NCBI RefSeq assembly: GCF_000812865.1
Contig: NZ_JSYL01000006.1
Span: forward strand, 1 to 64,000
Source: Kaistella jeonii
GTDB lineage: Bacteria > Bacteroidota > Bacteroidia > Flavobacteriales > Weeksellaceae
DNA: 64,000 nt
Reading direction: 5' to 3'
Shown here: positions 1-7,769 of the stretch, piece by piece
Position numbering within the stretch: position 1 is the stretch's first letter
How the letters are laid out: every line of letters starts with the position of its first letter
The notes under the pieces: generated by a model
The model's input: only the letters and a program-made list of their open reading frames with translations
What the model was told of the DNA's origin: nothing
The model's database searches: none
Position numbers and translations under genes: made by a program

Positions 1-40
1 GCCGCTCCTAAAGAAAAAGATTTACTCTACAATCGGGGCT
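1..40 (-). repeat. Partial palindromic intergenic repeat, cut by window edge
   Basis: Read on the minus strand this begins AGCCCCGATTG, the same 11 bases that open the repeat at 63205, and ends with AGGAGCGGC at the window edge. It looks like one end of the interspersed repeat family seen at 428-496, 33936-34007 and 63205-63298. The rest lies outside the window, so the assignment is tentative. Confidence 0.45.
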
Positions 41-110
41 AGAATGTAGATTTATTTTTTTTTCAAAAAAAGGTAGTTGAGGGATTGAGTTATTGAGTTA
101 CCAATTCTGT

Positions 111-347
111 CTAAATCATAGTTCCGTCTTCTGAAACTTCGTCGTTTTCCTGTAAAACTTTATCGGCGTTTTCGAAATCCCTTTCGCTGACCATTAAATA
201 ATAGTTTTGGGACATCGGAAAAACGGCGATATTATTTACGTATTCATTTTTGATGTAACTTGGAATTTCGCGGGAAGCGAGTTTTGTTTTGGCCACTTCG
301 ATCTCGTATAAATAAGAAGACTGGAAAATGGCGACTAATTCTGACAT
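111..347 (-). CDS. DUF2007 domain-containing small protein
   Basis: A 78-residue cytoplasmic protein with no signal peptide or membrane segment. The start (MSELVAIFQSSYLYE), the central PSYIKNEY, and the YLMVSERDFENADKVL segment followed by an acidic tail match DUF2007, a small ferredoxin-like fold often described as a putative signal-transducing protein. The biochemical role of the family is unknown. It reads in the same direction as the permease gene at 549-1961, but a palindromic repeat lies between them, so co-transcription is uncertain. Confidence 0.8.
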   Translation of the reverse strand: MSELVAIFQSSYLYEIEVAKTKLASREIPSYIKNEYVNNIAVFPMSQNYYLMVSERDFENADKVLQENDEVSEDGTMI

Positions 348-427
348 TTTTTCTTTTTTAAAGTTATTTCAGGTGCATCAAATAGAACGCCACAAACAAC
401 TTGGGGCGAAGAAATACCTGAAGTTTT

Positions 428-496
428 AGCCCCGGTTGAACGGCCTGTTTGAGCTCTCCCGATGCATTTGATCGGGAAGCGAGTAGTGAAAACGGG
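428..496. repeat. Interspersed palindromic repeat (REP-like)
   Basis: The element opens AGCCCCGGTTGAACGG and closes AGTAGTGAAAACGGG. Between them lies a perfect hairpin, TCCCGAT / ATCGGGA, with a 7-base loop. Its two outer blocks match those of the repeat at 63205-63298 with about one mismatch each, while the central hairpin differs. It sits between two minus-strand genes and has no coding capacity. Confidence 0.7.
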
Positions 497-548
497 TATA
501 ATCTTTGAACAAAATCAAATCTTGTTGCTTCTCAAAAAATGAGAGGAA

Positions 549-1961
549 TTAATCTGTTTTTTTGTTTCTATTAATGAATAAATAGACGGGTACACCGAGT
601 AAAATCAGGATAAATCCGGGCCAAGTATATTGTGGTTTGAAAAATACCAGTAATACACAGAAAGCGGTCCCAATGAACAAATATAAAATTGGAGTGATTG
701 GATAAAGCCATGTTTTATAAGGTCTTTCGAGGTCTGGTTTTTTGATTCTTAAATAAATAACGCCGAAAACGGTGATCATGTAAAAGAGGACGATGACGAA
801 GGAGATCATGTCGAGCAAATCGCCATATTGTCCGCTGAGCGCGAGAACACATGCCCAAGTTCCCTGCATCCATAAGGATTTTCCGGGGACATTGTTTTTA
901 TTATTTTCGATGGCTGATTTGAAAAACAAACCGTCTTTTGCCATGGTTTGAAAAACGCGGGAACCTGCGAGAACCAATCCATTTATACAACCAAAAGTTG
1001 AAATCATAACTAAAACTGCCATAATCACGGTTCCAATATTTCCGAAAATCACTTCTGAAGCGGCAACAGCAGGACGATTCTTATCTGCAAATGCAATTCC
1101 GTCTCGATCTAAAGCGTGGAGATAAACGAAATTGACGAGCATGTATAAAACCATCACGACGATGGTTCCTAAAACCATCGATTTCACAACATTCTTCTTT
1201 GGATTTTCGATTTCGCCGGAAACAAAAGTTACGTTTTCCCAAGCCACAGAACTGAAAACTGAACCAACCATTGCAGCGGCAATTCCGCCTAAAAGGGTAA
1301 TTCCTCCAATGGATTTCCAACCGGTTGGAACTAAATCATTTCCTACTTCTTTGCCGAAATCCTGAAAAGCGTTCCAGCCGAAATTCATATTTTCACTCCA
1401 CATTGAATTTTTCACCAGGATAAATCCAAAAATGATAATTCCTACTAATGCTAAAATTTTAGATGTTGTGAAAAGATCCTGAAGAATTTTTCCGTTTTTC
1501 AAACCTTTCGTATTAATGTAAGTCAGCAACATGATGACACAAATAGCTAAGATCTGAATCCAGGTTATTTTGAAACCACCACTTTGAAACAGAGGTGCAG
1601 AATCATTGAGCGCCGGAACGAGATAAGCCGTAAATTTCCCGAAAGCCATTGCTACAGCAGCAATTGTTCCTGTTTGAATTACCGTAAATAAACCCCATCC
1701 GTAAAGAAAGCCCGTCATTTTCCCAAAAATTTCGGTGATATAAGTGTATTGTCCACCTGCTTTTGGAAACATGGAGGAAAGTTCGCCGTAAGAAATCGCG
1801 GCGGCAACCGTCATGATTCCTGTAATCACCCAAACTGTGATCAGCCAATAACCGGAGCCTAAATTCCGCATCATATCGGAACTTACGATAAATATTCCGC
1901 TACCAATCATAGAGCCCATTACGAGCATCGTTGCATCCCAAAGTTTGAGTTTTTTGTCCAT
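549..1961 (-). CDS. APC-superfamily amino acid permease
   Basis: A 470-residue inner-membrane protein with about twelve hydrophobic segments. Near the N-terminus, GSMIGSGIFIVSSDM is the glycine-rich unwound TM1 motif of APC-superfamily transporters, and the second helix region has the usual ELSSMFPKAGGQYTYI segment. Members import amino acids or exchange them across the membrane; the substrate cannot be read from sequence. Length is normal for the family. The ATG at 1961 gives an N-terminus that starts shortly before TM1. The gene is monocistronic as far as visible and is divergent from the DUF4920 gene. Confidence 0.9.
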   Translation of the reverse strand: MDKKLKLWDATMLVMGSMIGSGIFIVSSDMMRNLGSGYWLITVWVITGIMTVAAAISYGELSSMFPKAGGQYTYITEIFGKMTGFLYGWGLFTVIQTGTIAAVAMAFGKFTAYLVPALNDSAPLFQSGGFKITWIQILAICVIMLLTYINTKGLKNGKILQDLFTTSKILALVGIIIFGFILVKNSMWSENMNFGWNAFQDFGKEVGNDLVPTGWKSIGGITLLGGIAAAMVGSVFSSVAWENVTFVSGEIENPKKNVVKSMVLGTIVVMVLYMLVNFVYLHALDRDGIAFADKNRPAVAASEVIFGNIGTVIMAVLVMISTFGCINGLVLAGSRVFQTMAKDGLFFKSAIENNKNNVPGKSLWMQGTWACVLALSGQYGDLLDMISFVIVLFYMITVFGVIYLRIKKPDLERPYKTWLYPITPILYLFIGTAFCVLLVFFKPQYTWPGFILILLGVPVYLFINRNKKTD

Positions 1962-2147
1962 AAAATTTATTTCGTTTCAGATCTAATCTCGAAGAATTTA
2001 GATTTAATTATTACTTTTTCTTCTTTTAAATTTTGAAAGACGTAAATATATAAATTTTCGCTAATGATTTTAATATTAAAGTAAAACATATCTATCATTA
2101 TTAGGTAAAATTTGATTTATCAGAAATTCAGTCTCAATAAAATTTGT

Positions 2148-2155
2148 TATTTTTG
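2148..2155 (+). promoter_or_regulatory. Bacteroidota -7 promoter element of the DUF4920 gene
   Basis: TATTTTTG matches the TAnnTTTG consensus of the Bacteroidota primary sigma factor and lies 14 bases before the ATG at 2170. No clear -33 TTG element is seen at the right distance. Confidence 0.5.
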
Positions 2156-2169
2156 TAAAAATTATAAAA

Positions 2170-2673
2170 ATGAAAAAATTAGTTCTTTTATTAACGATAG
2201 CATTTTCCACACTAGTTTTCTCGCAGGAAGCAGAAAAGAAAATGGGACCACCTGAAGAAAACGCTACAGTAGGTGAAGTTTACGGTGGAAAAGTGTCTGC
2301 AGTTGCAGAAAAATCGGCAGTTTCTCCAGCTCAATTACAGAAGAAATTAAAAAAATCTAAAAAAGTTGAGAACGTTGCGATCAAAGGAAAAGTGATAGAC
2401 GTTTGCGATAAAAAAGGATGTTGGTTAACAGTAGAAACCGAAAATAACGACAAATTTTTTGTGAAAATGAAAGATTACGCCTTCTTCGTTCCAACAGCTT
2501 TGAAAGGTAAAAATGTAGTTTTAGAAGGAACCGCTGAAAAGAAAGTAATTTCTGTTAATGAACAAAAACATTATGCAGAAGACGCAAAAAAACCACAGTC
2601 AGAAATTGATGCGATTACAAAACCGCAAGAGGAAATTAGATTTGTAGCAAACGGAATTAAAGTAGTGAATTAG
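2170..2673 (+). CDS. DUF4920 secreted protein
   Basis: A 167-residue protein beginning with a signal peptide (MKKLVLLLTIAFSTLVFSQ), so it is exported to the periplasm. The mature part holds KGKVIDVCDKKGCWL, then VKMKDYAFFVPTALKGKNVVLEG and a C-terminal EEIRFVANGIKVV, which is the DUF4920 fold common in Flavobacteriia. The two cysteines in CDKKGC could form a disulfide or bind a metal, which is inference. The family has no assigned function. It has its own promoter element and is followed by a strong terminator, so it is probably transcribed alone. Confidence 0.8.
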   Translation: MKKLVLLLTIAFSTLVFSQEAEKKMGPPEENATVGEVYGGKVSAVAEKSAVSPAQLQKKLKKSKKVENVAIKGKVIDVCDKKGCWLTVETENNDKFFVKMKDYAFFVPTALKGKNVVLEGTAEKKVISVNEQKHYAEDAKKPQSEIDAITKPQEEIRFVANGIKVVN

Positions 2674-2699
2674 TTTCTTACTTTTTCAATTAAAATATA

Positions 2700-2730
2700 A
2701 GCGAAGTTTTTTGGACTTCGCTTTTTTTTA
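2700..2730 (+). terminator. Rho-independent terminator after the DUF4920 gene
   Basis: Stem GCGAAGT / ACTTCGC around a short loop is followed by an eight-T run. It lies between the convergent DUF4920 and M14 genes and touches the M14 stop codon. Confidence 0.8.
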
Positions 2731-3834
2731 TATAATTTTAAAATTCATTTCTTCATCAAGCTTCGGGAATTTTTTGTCGCAAACAAAAGTCTTTCCTGTA
2801 CAATCAATTTCTTCCCAGCCTTTCTTTTTTCCTATATCGCCAACTTCTACGACGATTGGGAGAAATGAAATCTCTTCTTCACCGTCTAAAATTTCTTCTT
2901 TAAACTGCACAGCAATATCCAAAATACATTCAAAATCAGTATTTAGTTTTACATTTCTATAAATAACATCAAAATGGGTTTCTTTATTTTCAGGAATCTG
3001 TTTATAAGTTTCCCAGTTTTCTGTCGATCCATTTAATTCTGAAATGGCTTTTAAACCTTCATATAAAGCAATCGTATAATATTTTCTTGTTCCTTCTCTT
3101 TTATAATCATTTGGAAAATGACCTCCTTCATATAGAATGGTCGGAATACCCATTTTCGTAAGATTATCACCGGTAGAAGTCGGATAAAATTCATCAGAAT
3201 ATCTCGCAATCTGATTAGGAATTTCTGGTTTTAACTTATCATAAATGCTGGAAATTATAGCCATTGCTTTTTTACGGGTTTCTGTGATTGTTCTTTCATA
3301 ATCTTCAGCCGGAGCTAAAAATGAAAGCGTCGCAGGATGTTCGCCATCTGTTGTAAAAATAGTGCGCTGTTCATGAAGATTTAAAGCGTAATCGTAATTC
3401 CCTGTTTCTGCCATCTTCTTTAAAACACGAAATTCTTTACTCGAAAGTTTCAGAAAATCTCTGTTCATATCAATATCCAAAGCATTTCGTCGCGACCATT
3501 TCTCCGAACCATCTGGATTAAGCATAAAGATGAAATCTAAACTTATTTTGGAAAAAAGTTCTTCTTTTAAATCTGGTTGATGTTTAAAGATTTCCAGTAG
3601 ATCAAGCATCGCATGCGTCGCATTGGATTCATTTCCATGCATTTGAGACCACGCCAAAACTTCGATTTTACCATCTCCCAATGCCATTCTGAAAATAGGT
3701 TTATCCAAAAACGATTCTCCAACTTTCAAAATATGCTCGCTGTAATTCGTCTGTAGGTAAAAAAATAATTTTTCCGGGGATATATAACGTTTTGGGAAAT
3801 CAGGGTTTTTTCGATACTCCAATCTTTCAGACAT
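2728..3834 (-). CDS. M14-family zinc carboxypeptidase-like metallopeptidase
   Basis: A protein of about 368 residues, cytoplasmic by sequence (no signal peptide). SQMHGNESNATHAMLDLLEI carries the HxxE zinc pair of M14 peptidases, NPDGSEKWSRRNALDIDMNRDF carries the substrate-binding Arg/Asn region, and ALNLHEQR supplies the third zinc histidine. GIPTILYEGGHFPNDY probably contains the C-terminal catalytic glutamate. It would remove C-terminal residues or act on modified amino acid or peptide substrates. The ATG at 3834 is preferred over a TTG at 3858, because the TTG lies inside the -7 promoter element at 3856-3863. Confidence 0.82.
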   Translation of the reverse strand: MSERLEYRKNPDFPKRYISPEKLFFYLQTNYSEHILKVGESFLDKPIFRMALGDGKIEVLAWSQMHGNESNATHAMLDLLEIFKHQPDLKEELFSKISLDFIFMLNPDGSEKWSRRNALDIDMNRDFLKLSSKEFRVLKKMAETGNYDYALNLHEQRTIFTTDGEHPATLSFLAPAEDYERTITETRKKAMAIISSIYDKLKPEIPNQIARYSDEFYPTSTGDNLTKMGIPTILYEGGHFPNDYKREGTRKYYTIALYEGLKAISELNGSTENWETYKQIPENKETHFDVIYRNVKLNTDFECILDIAVQFKEEILDGEEEISFLPIVVEVGDIGKKKGWEEIDCTGKTFVCDKKFPKLDEEMNFKII

Positions 3835-3855
3835 ATTTTGAAATTTTACAATTCT

Positions 3856-3863
3856 CAAATTTA
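3856..3863 (-). promoter_or_regulatory. -7 promoter element of the M14 peptidase gene
   Basis: On the minus strand the sequence is TAAATTTG, an exact TAnnTTTG match, 21 bases upstream of the ATG at 3834. It decides the start choice for this gene. Confidence 0.5.
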
Positions 3864-4158
3864 ATTTTTTTTAACCGAATTATAAAATTAACTTTTGTAA
3901 ATAAGTTAAACGCGTCGAAATGTCAGTTTGTCTGTTGATTAAATTGTGGATTGCATTATAAACATTAAAAAATTATAAACAACTGTAAAACAATAATTTA
4001 AAATATTCAAATCAAGCAATAATATAACTATGCTTTAAGTAGAAAAACAGTGTTGAAACACCATTTGTAGGTAAAAAAGATAAACAAAATGAATGTTAGC
4101 ATCTTATGAAGATTTATTTTAATTACAAATGTAAATTCGTTTAAAAGTGATATTTCAG

Positions 4159-4166
4159 TATATTTG
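4159..4166 (+). promoter_or_regulatory. -7 promoter element of the TerC-like gene
   Basis: TATATTTG matches TAnnTTTG exactly and lies 14 bases before the ATG at 4181. Confidence 0.5.
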
Positions 4167-4180
4167 TACATATTATTATT

Positions 4181-5272
4181 ATGACGAACGAGACGCTATT
4201 TTTACTTGGATTCTTAGTTTTTATCTTCTTCATCCTCGCTTTGGATTTAGGACTTTTGAATAAGAAGTCTTCGACAGTATCGATGAAACAGGCAGGATTA
4301 ATGAGCTTTTTCGTCATTGTTTTGTCCATGTGCTTTTATGTGGTTTTGATTACGTACGGTCACCTACTCCACGGGATCGACAGTATGGAAAAACTGCAAC
4401 AGGTTATTTCTTCGCATCATCATCCCGTAAAAATAATTCCAGGAGATCTCGAACATAGCATTCAGTTATACAATCAGAATTTAGGATTAGAATATCTGAC
4501 TGGTTATGTTGTAGAGTATGCACTTTCTGTGGATAATATCTTTGTGATGGTGCTTATCTTCACCGCATTTGGAGTGGCGCAAAAAAATTATCACCGTGTT
4601 TTGTTCTGGGGAATTTTGGGCGCAATAGTAATGAGGTTCTGCTTCATATTTGTAGGTGCAGCACTTATTGCCAAATTCGCTTGGATCATGTATGTATTTG
4701 GAGCTTTCCTAGTGTTTACAGGGATTAAAATGTTCCTTGATAAAGACAGCGATGAGAAAATTGATACCCAAAATCATCCCATCGTAAAGTTTGCCAATCG
4801 ATTCTTTAAGGTTCACAATCATTTCGTAGGAAATAAATTTTTTGTAACCATAGAAGGAGTCAAGAAAATTACGCCACTATTTTTAGTTTTACTGATCATC
4901 GAAGCGACGGATTTAATCTTCGCCGTTGATAGTATTCCCGCAATTTTTTCAGTGACTAAAGATCCTTATATCGTCTTCTTTTCAAATATATTTGCCATCA
5001 TCGGTTTGCGTTCCATGTTCTTTATCCTAGCGGGAATTATCGATAAGTTCCGCTTCCTTAAAATTGGTTTAGCAATTCTTTTAATATTCATTGGTTTGAA
5101 GATGTTATTCCATCATTATCTGGAAGACTGGGGATTTTCAACAACGCATTCTTTATTCGTGATCGTTGGAATTTTAGGTTTAAGTATCTTCTTTTCTTTA
5201 ATTTTCCCAGAACGTAAAAAAGAACGAGCATTAAAATTTAATCCTGAAAATGATGATCACTTACGGTATTAA
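4181..5272 (+). CDS. TerC/Alx-family integral membrane protein
   Basis: A 363-residue polytopic inner-membrane protein. EYALSVDNIFVMVLIF and, later, IEATDLIFAVDSIPAIFSV are the two acidic-residue signature segments of the TerC/Alx family, placed in the expected order with the hydrophobic segments around them. Family members affect metal-ion homeostasis: Alx in Escherichia coli and relatives in Bacillus are linked to manganese export, and TerC itself to tellurite resistance. The substrate here is not determinable, though manganese is the best guess. It is a lone gene with its own promoter and a hairpin after it; no ter operon partners are nearby. Confidence 0.9.
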   Translation: MTNETLFLLGFLVFIFFILALDLGLLNKKSSTVSMKQAGLMSFFVIVLSMCFYVVLITYGHLLHGIDSMEKLQQVISSHHHPVKIIPGDLEHSIQLYNQNLGLEYLTGYVVEYALSVDNIFVMVLIFTAFGVAQKNYHRVLFWGILGAIVMRFCFIFVGAALIAKFAWIMYVFGAFLVFTGIKMFLDKDSDEKIDTQNHPIVKFANRFFKVHNHFVGNKFFVTIEGVKKITPLFLVLLIIEATDLIFAVDSIPAIFSVTKDPYIVFFSNIFAIIGLRSMFFILAGIIDKFRFLKIGLAILLIFIGLKMLFHHYLEDWGFSTTHSLFVIVGILGLSIFFSLIFPERKKERALKFNPENDDHLRY

Positions 5273-5298
5273 TTAAATTTGTAAACTATATAAGCTAT

Positions 5299-5328
5299 TA
5301 AAAACCAATACATTAAGTGTTGGTTTTA
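5299..5328 (+). terminator. Probable terminator after the TerC-like gene
   Basis: Stem AAAACCAA / TTGGTTTT around an AT-rich loop, followed by ACTTTTG. The T tract is interrupted, so strength is uncertain. Confidence 0.5.
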
Positions 5329-5350
5329 CTTTTGTAAAGAAGTATTATTG

Positions 5351-5380
5351 TTGATTGTTTACTTTTGTATTTTATATTTG
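5351..5380 (+). promoter_or_regulatory. Promoter of the XRE regulator gene
   Basis: TTG at 5351-5353 and TATATTTG at 5373-5380 are separated by 19 bases, fitting the Bacteroidota -33/-7 layout. A second TACATTTG lies at about 5393-5400, nearer the ATG. Confidence 0.5.
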
Positions 5381-5406
5381 TAAAATATTTATTTACATTT
5401 GTAATT

Positions 5407-5919
5407 ATGAATTTAAACGAGCGAATTAAAAAAATCATCGAATATTCAGAATTATCTGCTTCTGAGTTTGCAGATGAAATCGATGTGCAGCGATCAAATA
5501 TTTCACACATCACTTCTGGGAGGAATAAACCATCCCTCGATTTTATTATTAAGATAAAAACTCGTTTTCCCGAATTACAATGGGATTGGCTTATTAGTGG
5601 ATCTGGTAAAATGGTTAAAAAGAATGAAGAAGAATTAATTGTGGAGAAACCTAAACCTTCTTCTCTACCAGATTTATTCTCCTTAATTAACGATGAAAAT
5701 TTCGGAGTCACAGAATCTGAAGATAAAATTTCAAATGATATTCCGCGAGAATCTAAAATTCGTGAACAAAGTCCAAAGAAGGAAGAAATATCAGATTCTC
5801 AACGATTAGATATTCCACAACCAAAATTAGAAGCTCAAGTAATTGAAAATCAAGAAGGTAAAATAAAAAGAATTGTTTGGTTCTACGAAAATGGAAAATT
5901 TGAAAGTTTTGAACCTTAA
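5407..5919 (+). CDS. XRE-family helix-turn-helix regulator
   Basis: A protein of about 170 residues. Residues 1-70 form a Cro/C1-type helix-turn-helix: MNLNERIKKIIEYSELSASE, then FADEIDVQRSNISHITSGRNKPSLDFIIKI and the common WLISGSGKM ending. The rest is an acidic, proline-containing linker and a short conserved-looking tail (KIKRIVWFYENGKFESFEP). It should bind DNA; its target is unknown. The ATG at 5407 is chosen because the upstream extension would run through the promoter elements. The next gene, an AAA+ ATPase, has its own -7 element, so a functional link is only suggested by position. Confidence 0.85.
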   Translation: MNLNERIKKIIEYSELSASEFADEIDVQRSNISHITSGRNKPSLDFIIKIKTRFPELQWDWLISGSGKMVKKNEEELIVEKPKPSSLPDLFSLINDENFGVTESEDKISNDIPRESKIREQSPKKEEISDSQRLDIPQPKLEAQVIENQEGKIKRIVWFYENGKFESFEP

Positions 5920-6016
5920 TTTTGGTGAAAATTTCATTTCATCCATATTAATTTTTATTTCTATAAAATATGATGAATTGTAATTTTTAGCGCTTACACT
6001 TTTTCCTAAAATTTTG

Positions 6017-6024
6017 TAGCTTTG
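6017..6024 (+). promoter_or_regulatory. -7 promoter element of the AAA+ ATPase gene
   Basis: TAGCTTTG fits TAnnTTTG and ends 22 bases before the ATG at 6047. It argues against an upstream TTG start at 6026. Confidence 0.45.
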
Positions 6025-6046
6025 ATTGCACCCAAAATTTTATTTT

Positions 6047-7384
6047 ATGAAATTGGAAGAACTAGCAAAAGAACTAAAAATCTCCACCAAGATCTTCATT
6101 AAATTTATTCAGGATTTCGATCTGGAATTATCTGAATGTTTAAGCACCAACTTAGAGGTTAAAAAAGATTTTGAAAAGTTTGCGCGAGAAAATATTATTT
6201 TTCTAAAAAGATATGATGAAGATTTAGGGCATAAAAAATCTACAGAAAATATCAATCAACCGACTACTAAAGTTTCAGAAGTTATCAATAAAGAAAAACG
6301 TAATCTTTTTGATAATGGAACTTACAAATCTTCAATCTCCAGTTTCGGCATCGGTAATAAAATGGGGGGAAACTACCAGTTTGTCTATGATTATTTTGGG
6401 AAAAAATCGAGTTTAATTCAACGTGATTTTATTGGTTATCGTGATCTGTTCTTTTATATCTCAAGAACTTTAGAGCCTTTTATGAATCAGTCACCCCTCA
6501 CCGATTGGGGAATTCATAAAACTGCGGGCATTATTCTTTACGGTCCTCCCGGAAGTGGAAAGATATTTTGGGCCAATAAAATTGCAGAAATAACAGGTTA
6601 CCGATTCGAGCAGGTTAAAAGATATTATTACGGGACGTCTTTCGTAGATGGAAATAAAACTAGTTTCAACGATTTTTTGTTAGAAAGGATGAAGGAAGAC
6701 AAAGTGCTTCTTTTTATGGAAGATTTTGACAAGATCATGACGCAACGAAATGAGCAAAACTCCGTATCCTCCAGCAATGAGGAAACCAAAGAAATTATTC
6801 TGCACTATATTGGACATTTCGAAAATGAAAATTTATTGATGGTAGGTTCTGCCAATTCAGTTATGGATATCGATAAAGAGATTCTGGCGCCAGGAAGATT
6901 TGATGTTATGATTCCCGTATTTCCGCCAAATTCAGAAGAAAGGTTAAAAATGATCCTTCATCATATCACAGATAATTTATCTGAAGATTCCTTATTAATT
7001 AAAATTTTATTTAAAAATAATGCAAATCATCTTCCTTTTTGGAAAGACATTTCCTCTAAAATGAATATTTTTTCGAATACAATGATCATTGATTTTACGC
7101 AAAGTTTAAAAAAACGGATTCGAAATCTTTATTTGAAAGACAGTTCTGATCAAATTAAAATTGACAGTAATCTCTTAAATTCTGCACTGCGGGATGCTTC
7201 TGCAAAATTGACCGAAGAATATCTGGATCAAGTCAGTCAGTTTATTACCGATGTCTCAAAAAATAATGATGATGATTTTCCCCTTCGAATTGAAGAGCTG
7301 AAAAAAGAATTAGAACATTACAAGGTAGTTGAAGCTCCGCGACAAACTATCGGTTTTGCTCATAATGAAGAGAAAAAGAAATAA
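6047..7384 (+). CDS. AAA+ ATPase with N-terminal IF2N-like segment
   Basis: A cytoplasmic protein of 445 residues. Residues 1-55 (MKLEELAKELKISTKIFIKF and on) resemble the small helical N-terminal repeat of translation factor IF-2. Residues about 110-350 form an AAA+ module of the FtsH/Cdc48 type: P-loop GPPGSGKI at 166-173, Walker-B region LLFMEDFD at 221-228, sensor GSAN at 267-270 and the second-region-of-homology APGRFD at 281-286. Two key positions are unusual: isoleucine replaces the Thr/Ser of the P-loop, and the usual Asp-Glu of Walker B reads Glu-Asp. There is no protease or other effector domain, so it may be a remodelling factor. The function is unknown. Confidence 0.8.
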   Translation: MKLEELAKELKISTKIFIKFIQDFDLELSECLSTNLEVKKDFEKFARENIIFLKRYDEDLGHKKSTENINQPTTKVSEVINKEKRNLFDNGTYKSSISSFGIGNKMGGNYQFVYDYFGKKSSLIQRDFIGYRDLFFYISRTLEPFMNQSPLTDWGIHKTAGIILYGPPGSGKIFWANKIAEITGYRFEQVKRYYYGTSFVDGNKTSFNDFLLERMKEDKVLLFMEDFDKIMTQRNEQNSVSSSNEETKEIILHYIGHFENENLLMVGSANSVMDIDKEILAPGRFDVMIPVFPPNSEERLKMILHHITDNLSEDSLLIKILFKNNANHLPFWKDISSKMNIFSNTMIIDFTQSLKKRIRNLYLKDSSDQIKIDSNLLNSALRDASAKLTEEYLDQVSQFITDVSKNNDDDFPLRIEELKKELEHYKVVEAPRQTIGFAHNEEKKK

Positions 7385-7433
7385 ACAATTTCCGACAGAA
7401 GGTCGCCGCGATCAATAACTTTTATAGCAGCGA

Positions 7434-7619
7434 TTATTCCTTGGATTTTTTCGGTACTTTCATATGAGATTCTTTGGCTTCAGAAATTCCAATTGCGATC
7501 GCTTGTTTTCTGTCGGTGACGTTAGTTCCCGAAGAAGATTTCAATTTTCCTTCTTTAAATTCCTGCATCACCTCACCTATTTTTTCTTCTGCTTTTTTCG
7601 AATATTTTTTTTCTGTCAT
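7434..7619 (-). CDS. DUF6496 small basic protein
   Basis: A 61-residue protein starting MTEKKYSKKAEEKIGEVMQE. The KEGKLKSSSGTNVTDRKQAIAIGISEA segment is the core of DUF6496, a lysine-rich family found in many bacteria with no known role. The internal ATG at 7619 is preferred over an upstream codon at 7661, because the extension is AT-rich, unconserved-looking and lacks family similarity. The gene converges on the AAA+ ATPase gene. Confidence 0.7.
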   Translation of the reverse strand: MTEKKYSKKAEEKIGEVMQEFKEGKLKSSSGTNVTDRKQAIAIGISEAKESHMKVPKKSKE

Positions 7620-7740
7620 GATTGTGAATTTAAAATTAAATTTTAACTTTTTTCGTATCATAAAGTTACTGTTGCAAACTCATCAATTATTTTGCCATCA
7701 CAATTAAAAATTTACAAGTTTACAGGTTTAATAAAATTGC

Positions 7741-7748
7741 TATCTTTG
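7741..7748 (+). promoter_or_regulatory. -7 promoter element of the dipeptidyl peptidase gene
   Basis: TATCTTTG matches TAnnTTTG and ends 21 bases before the ATG at 7770, supporting that start over one at 7692. Confidence 0.5.
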
Positions 7749-7769
7749 AATTCTTATCAAAATCATACA

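Larger units (their letters stand above)
3835..4180. other. AT-rich intergenic region between the M14 and TerC-like genes
   Basis: This divergent spacer holds the minus-strand -7 element for the M14 gene and the plus-strand -7 element for the TerC-like gene. The short perfect inverted repeat GTGTTGAAACAC lies at 4050-4061. I see no riboswitch: the TerC-like transcript would start only about 10 bases before its ATG, leaving no room for the yybP-ykoY manganese riboswitch that precedes TerC/Alx genes elsewhere. Nothing coding is visible. Confidence 0.6.

Noticed and set aside
3864-4158. Possible manganese riboswitch (yybP-ykoY) upstream of the TerC-like gene.
   Set aside because: The likely transcription start lies about 10 bases before the ATG, and the spacer has none of the conserved helices.
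5313-5711. A 132-codon minus-strand frame over the XRE regulator gene.
   Set aside because: It is antisense to a clear helix-turn-helix gene and reads through its promoter; no coding character.
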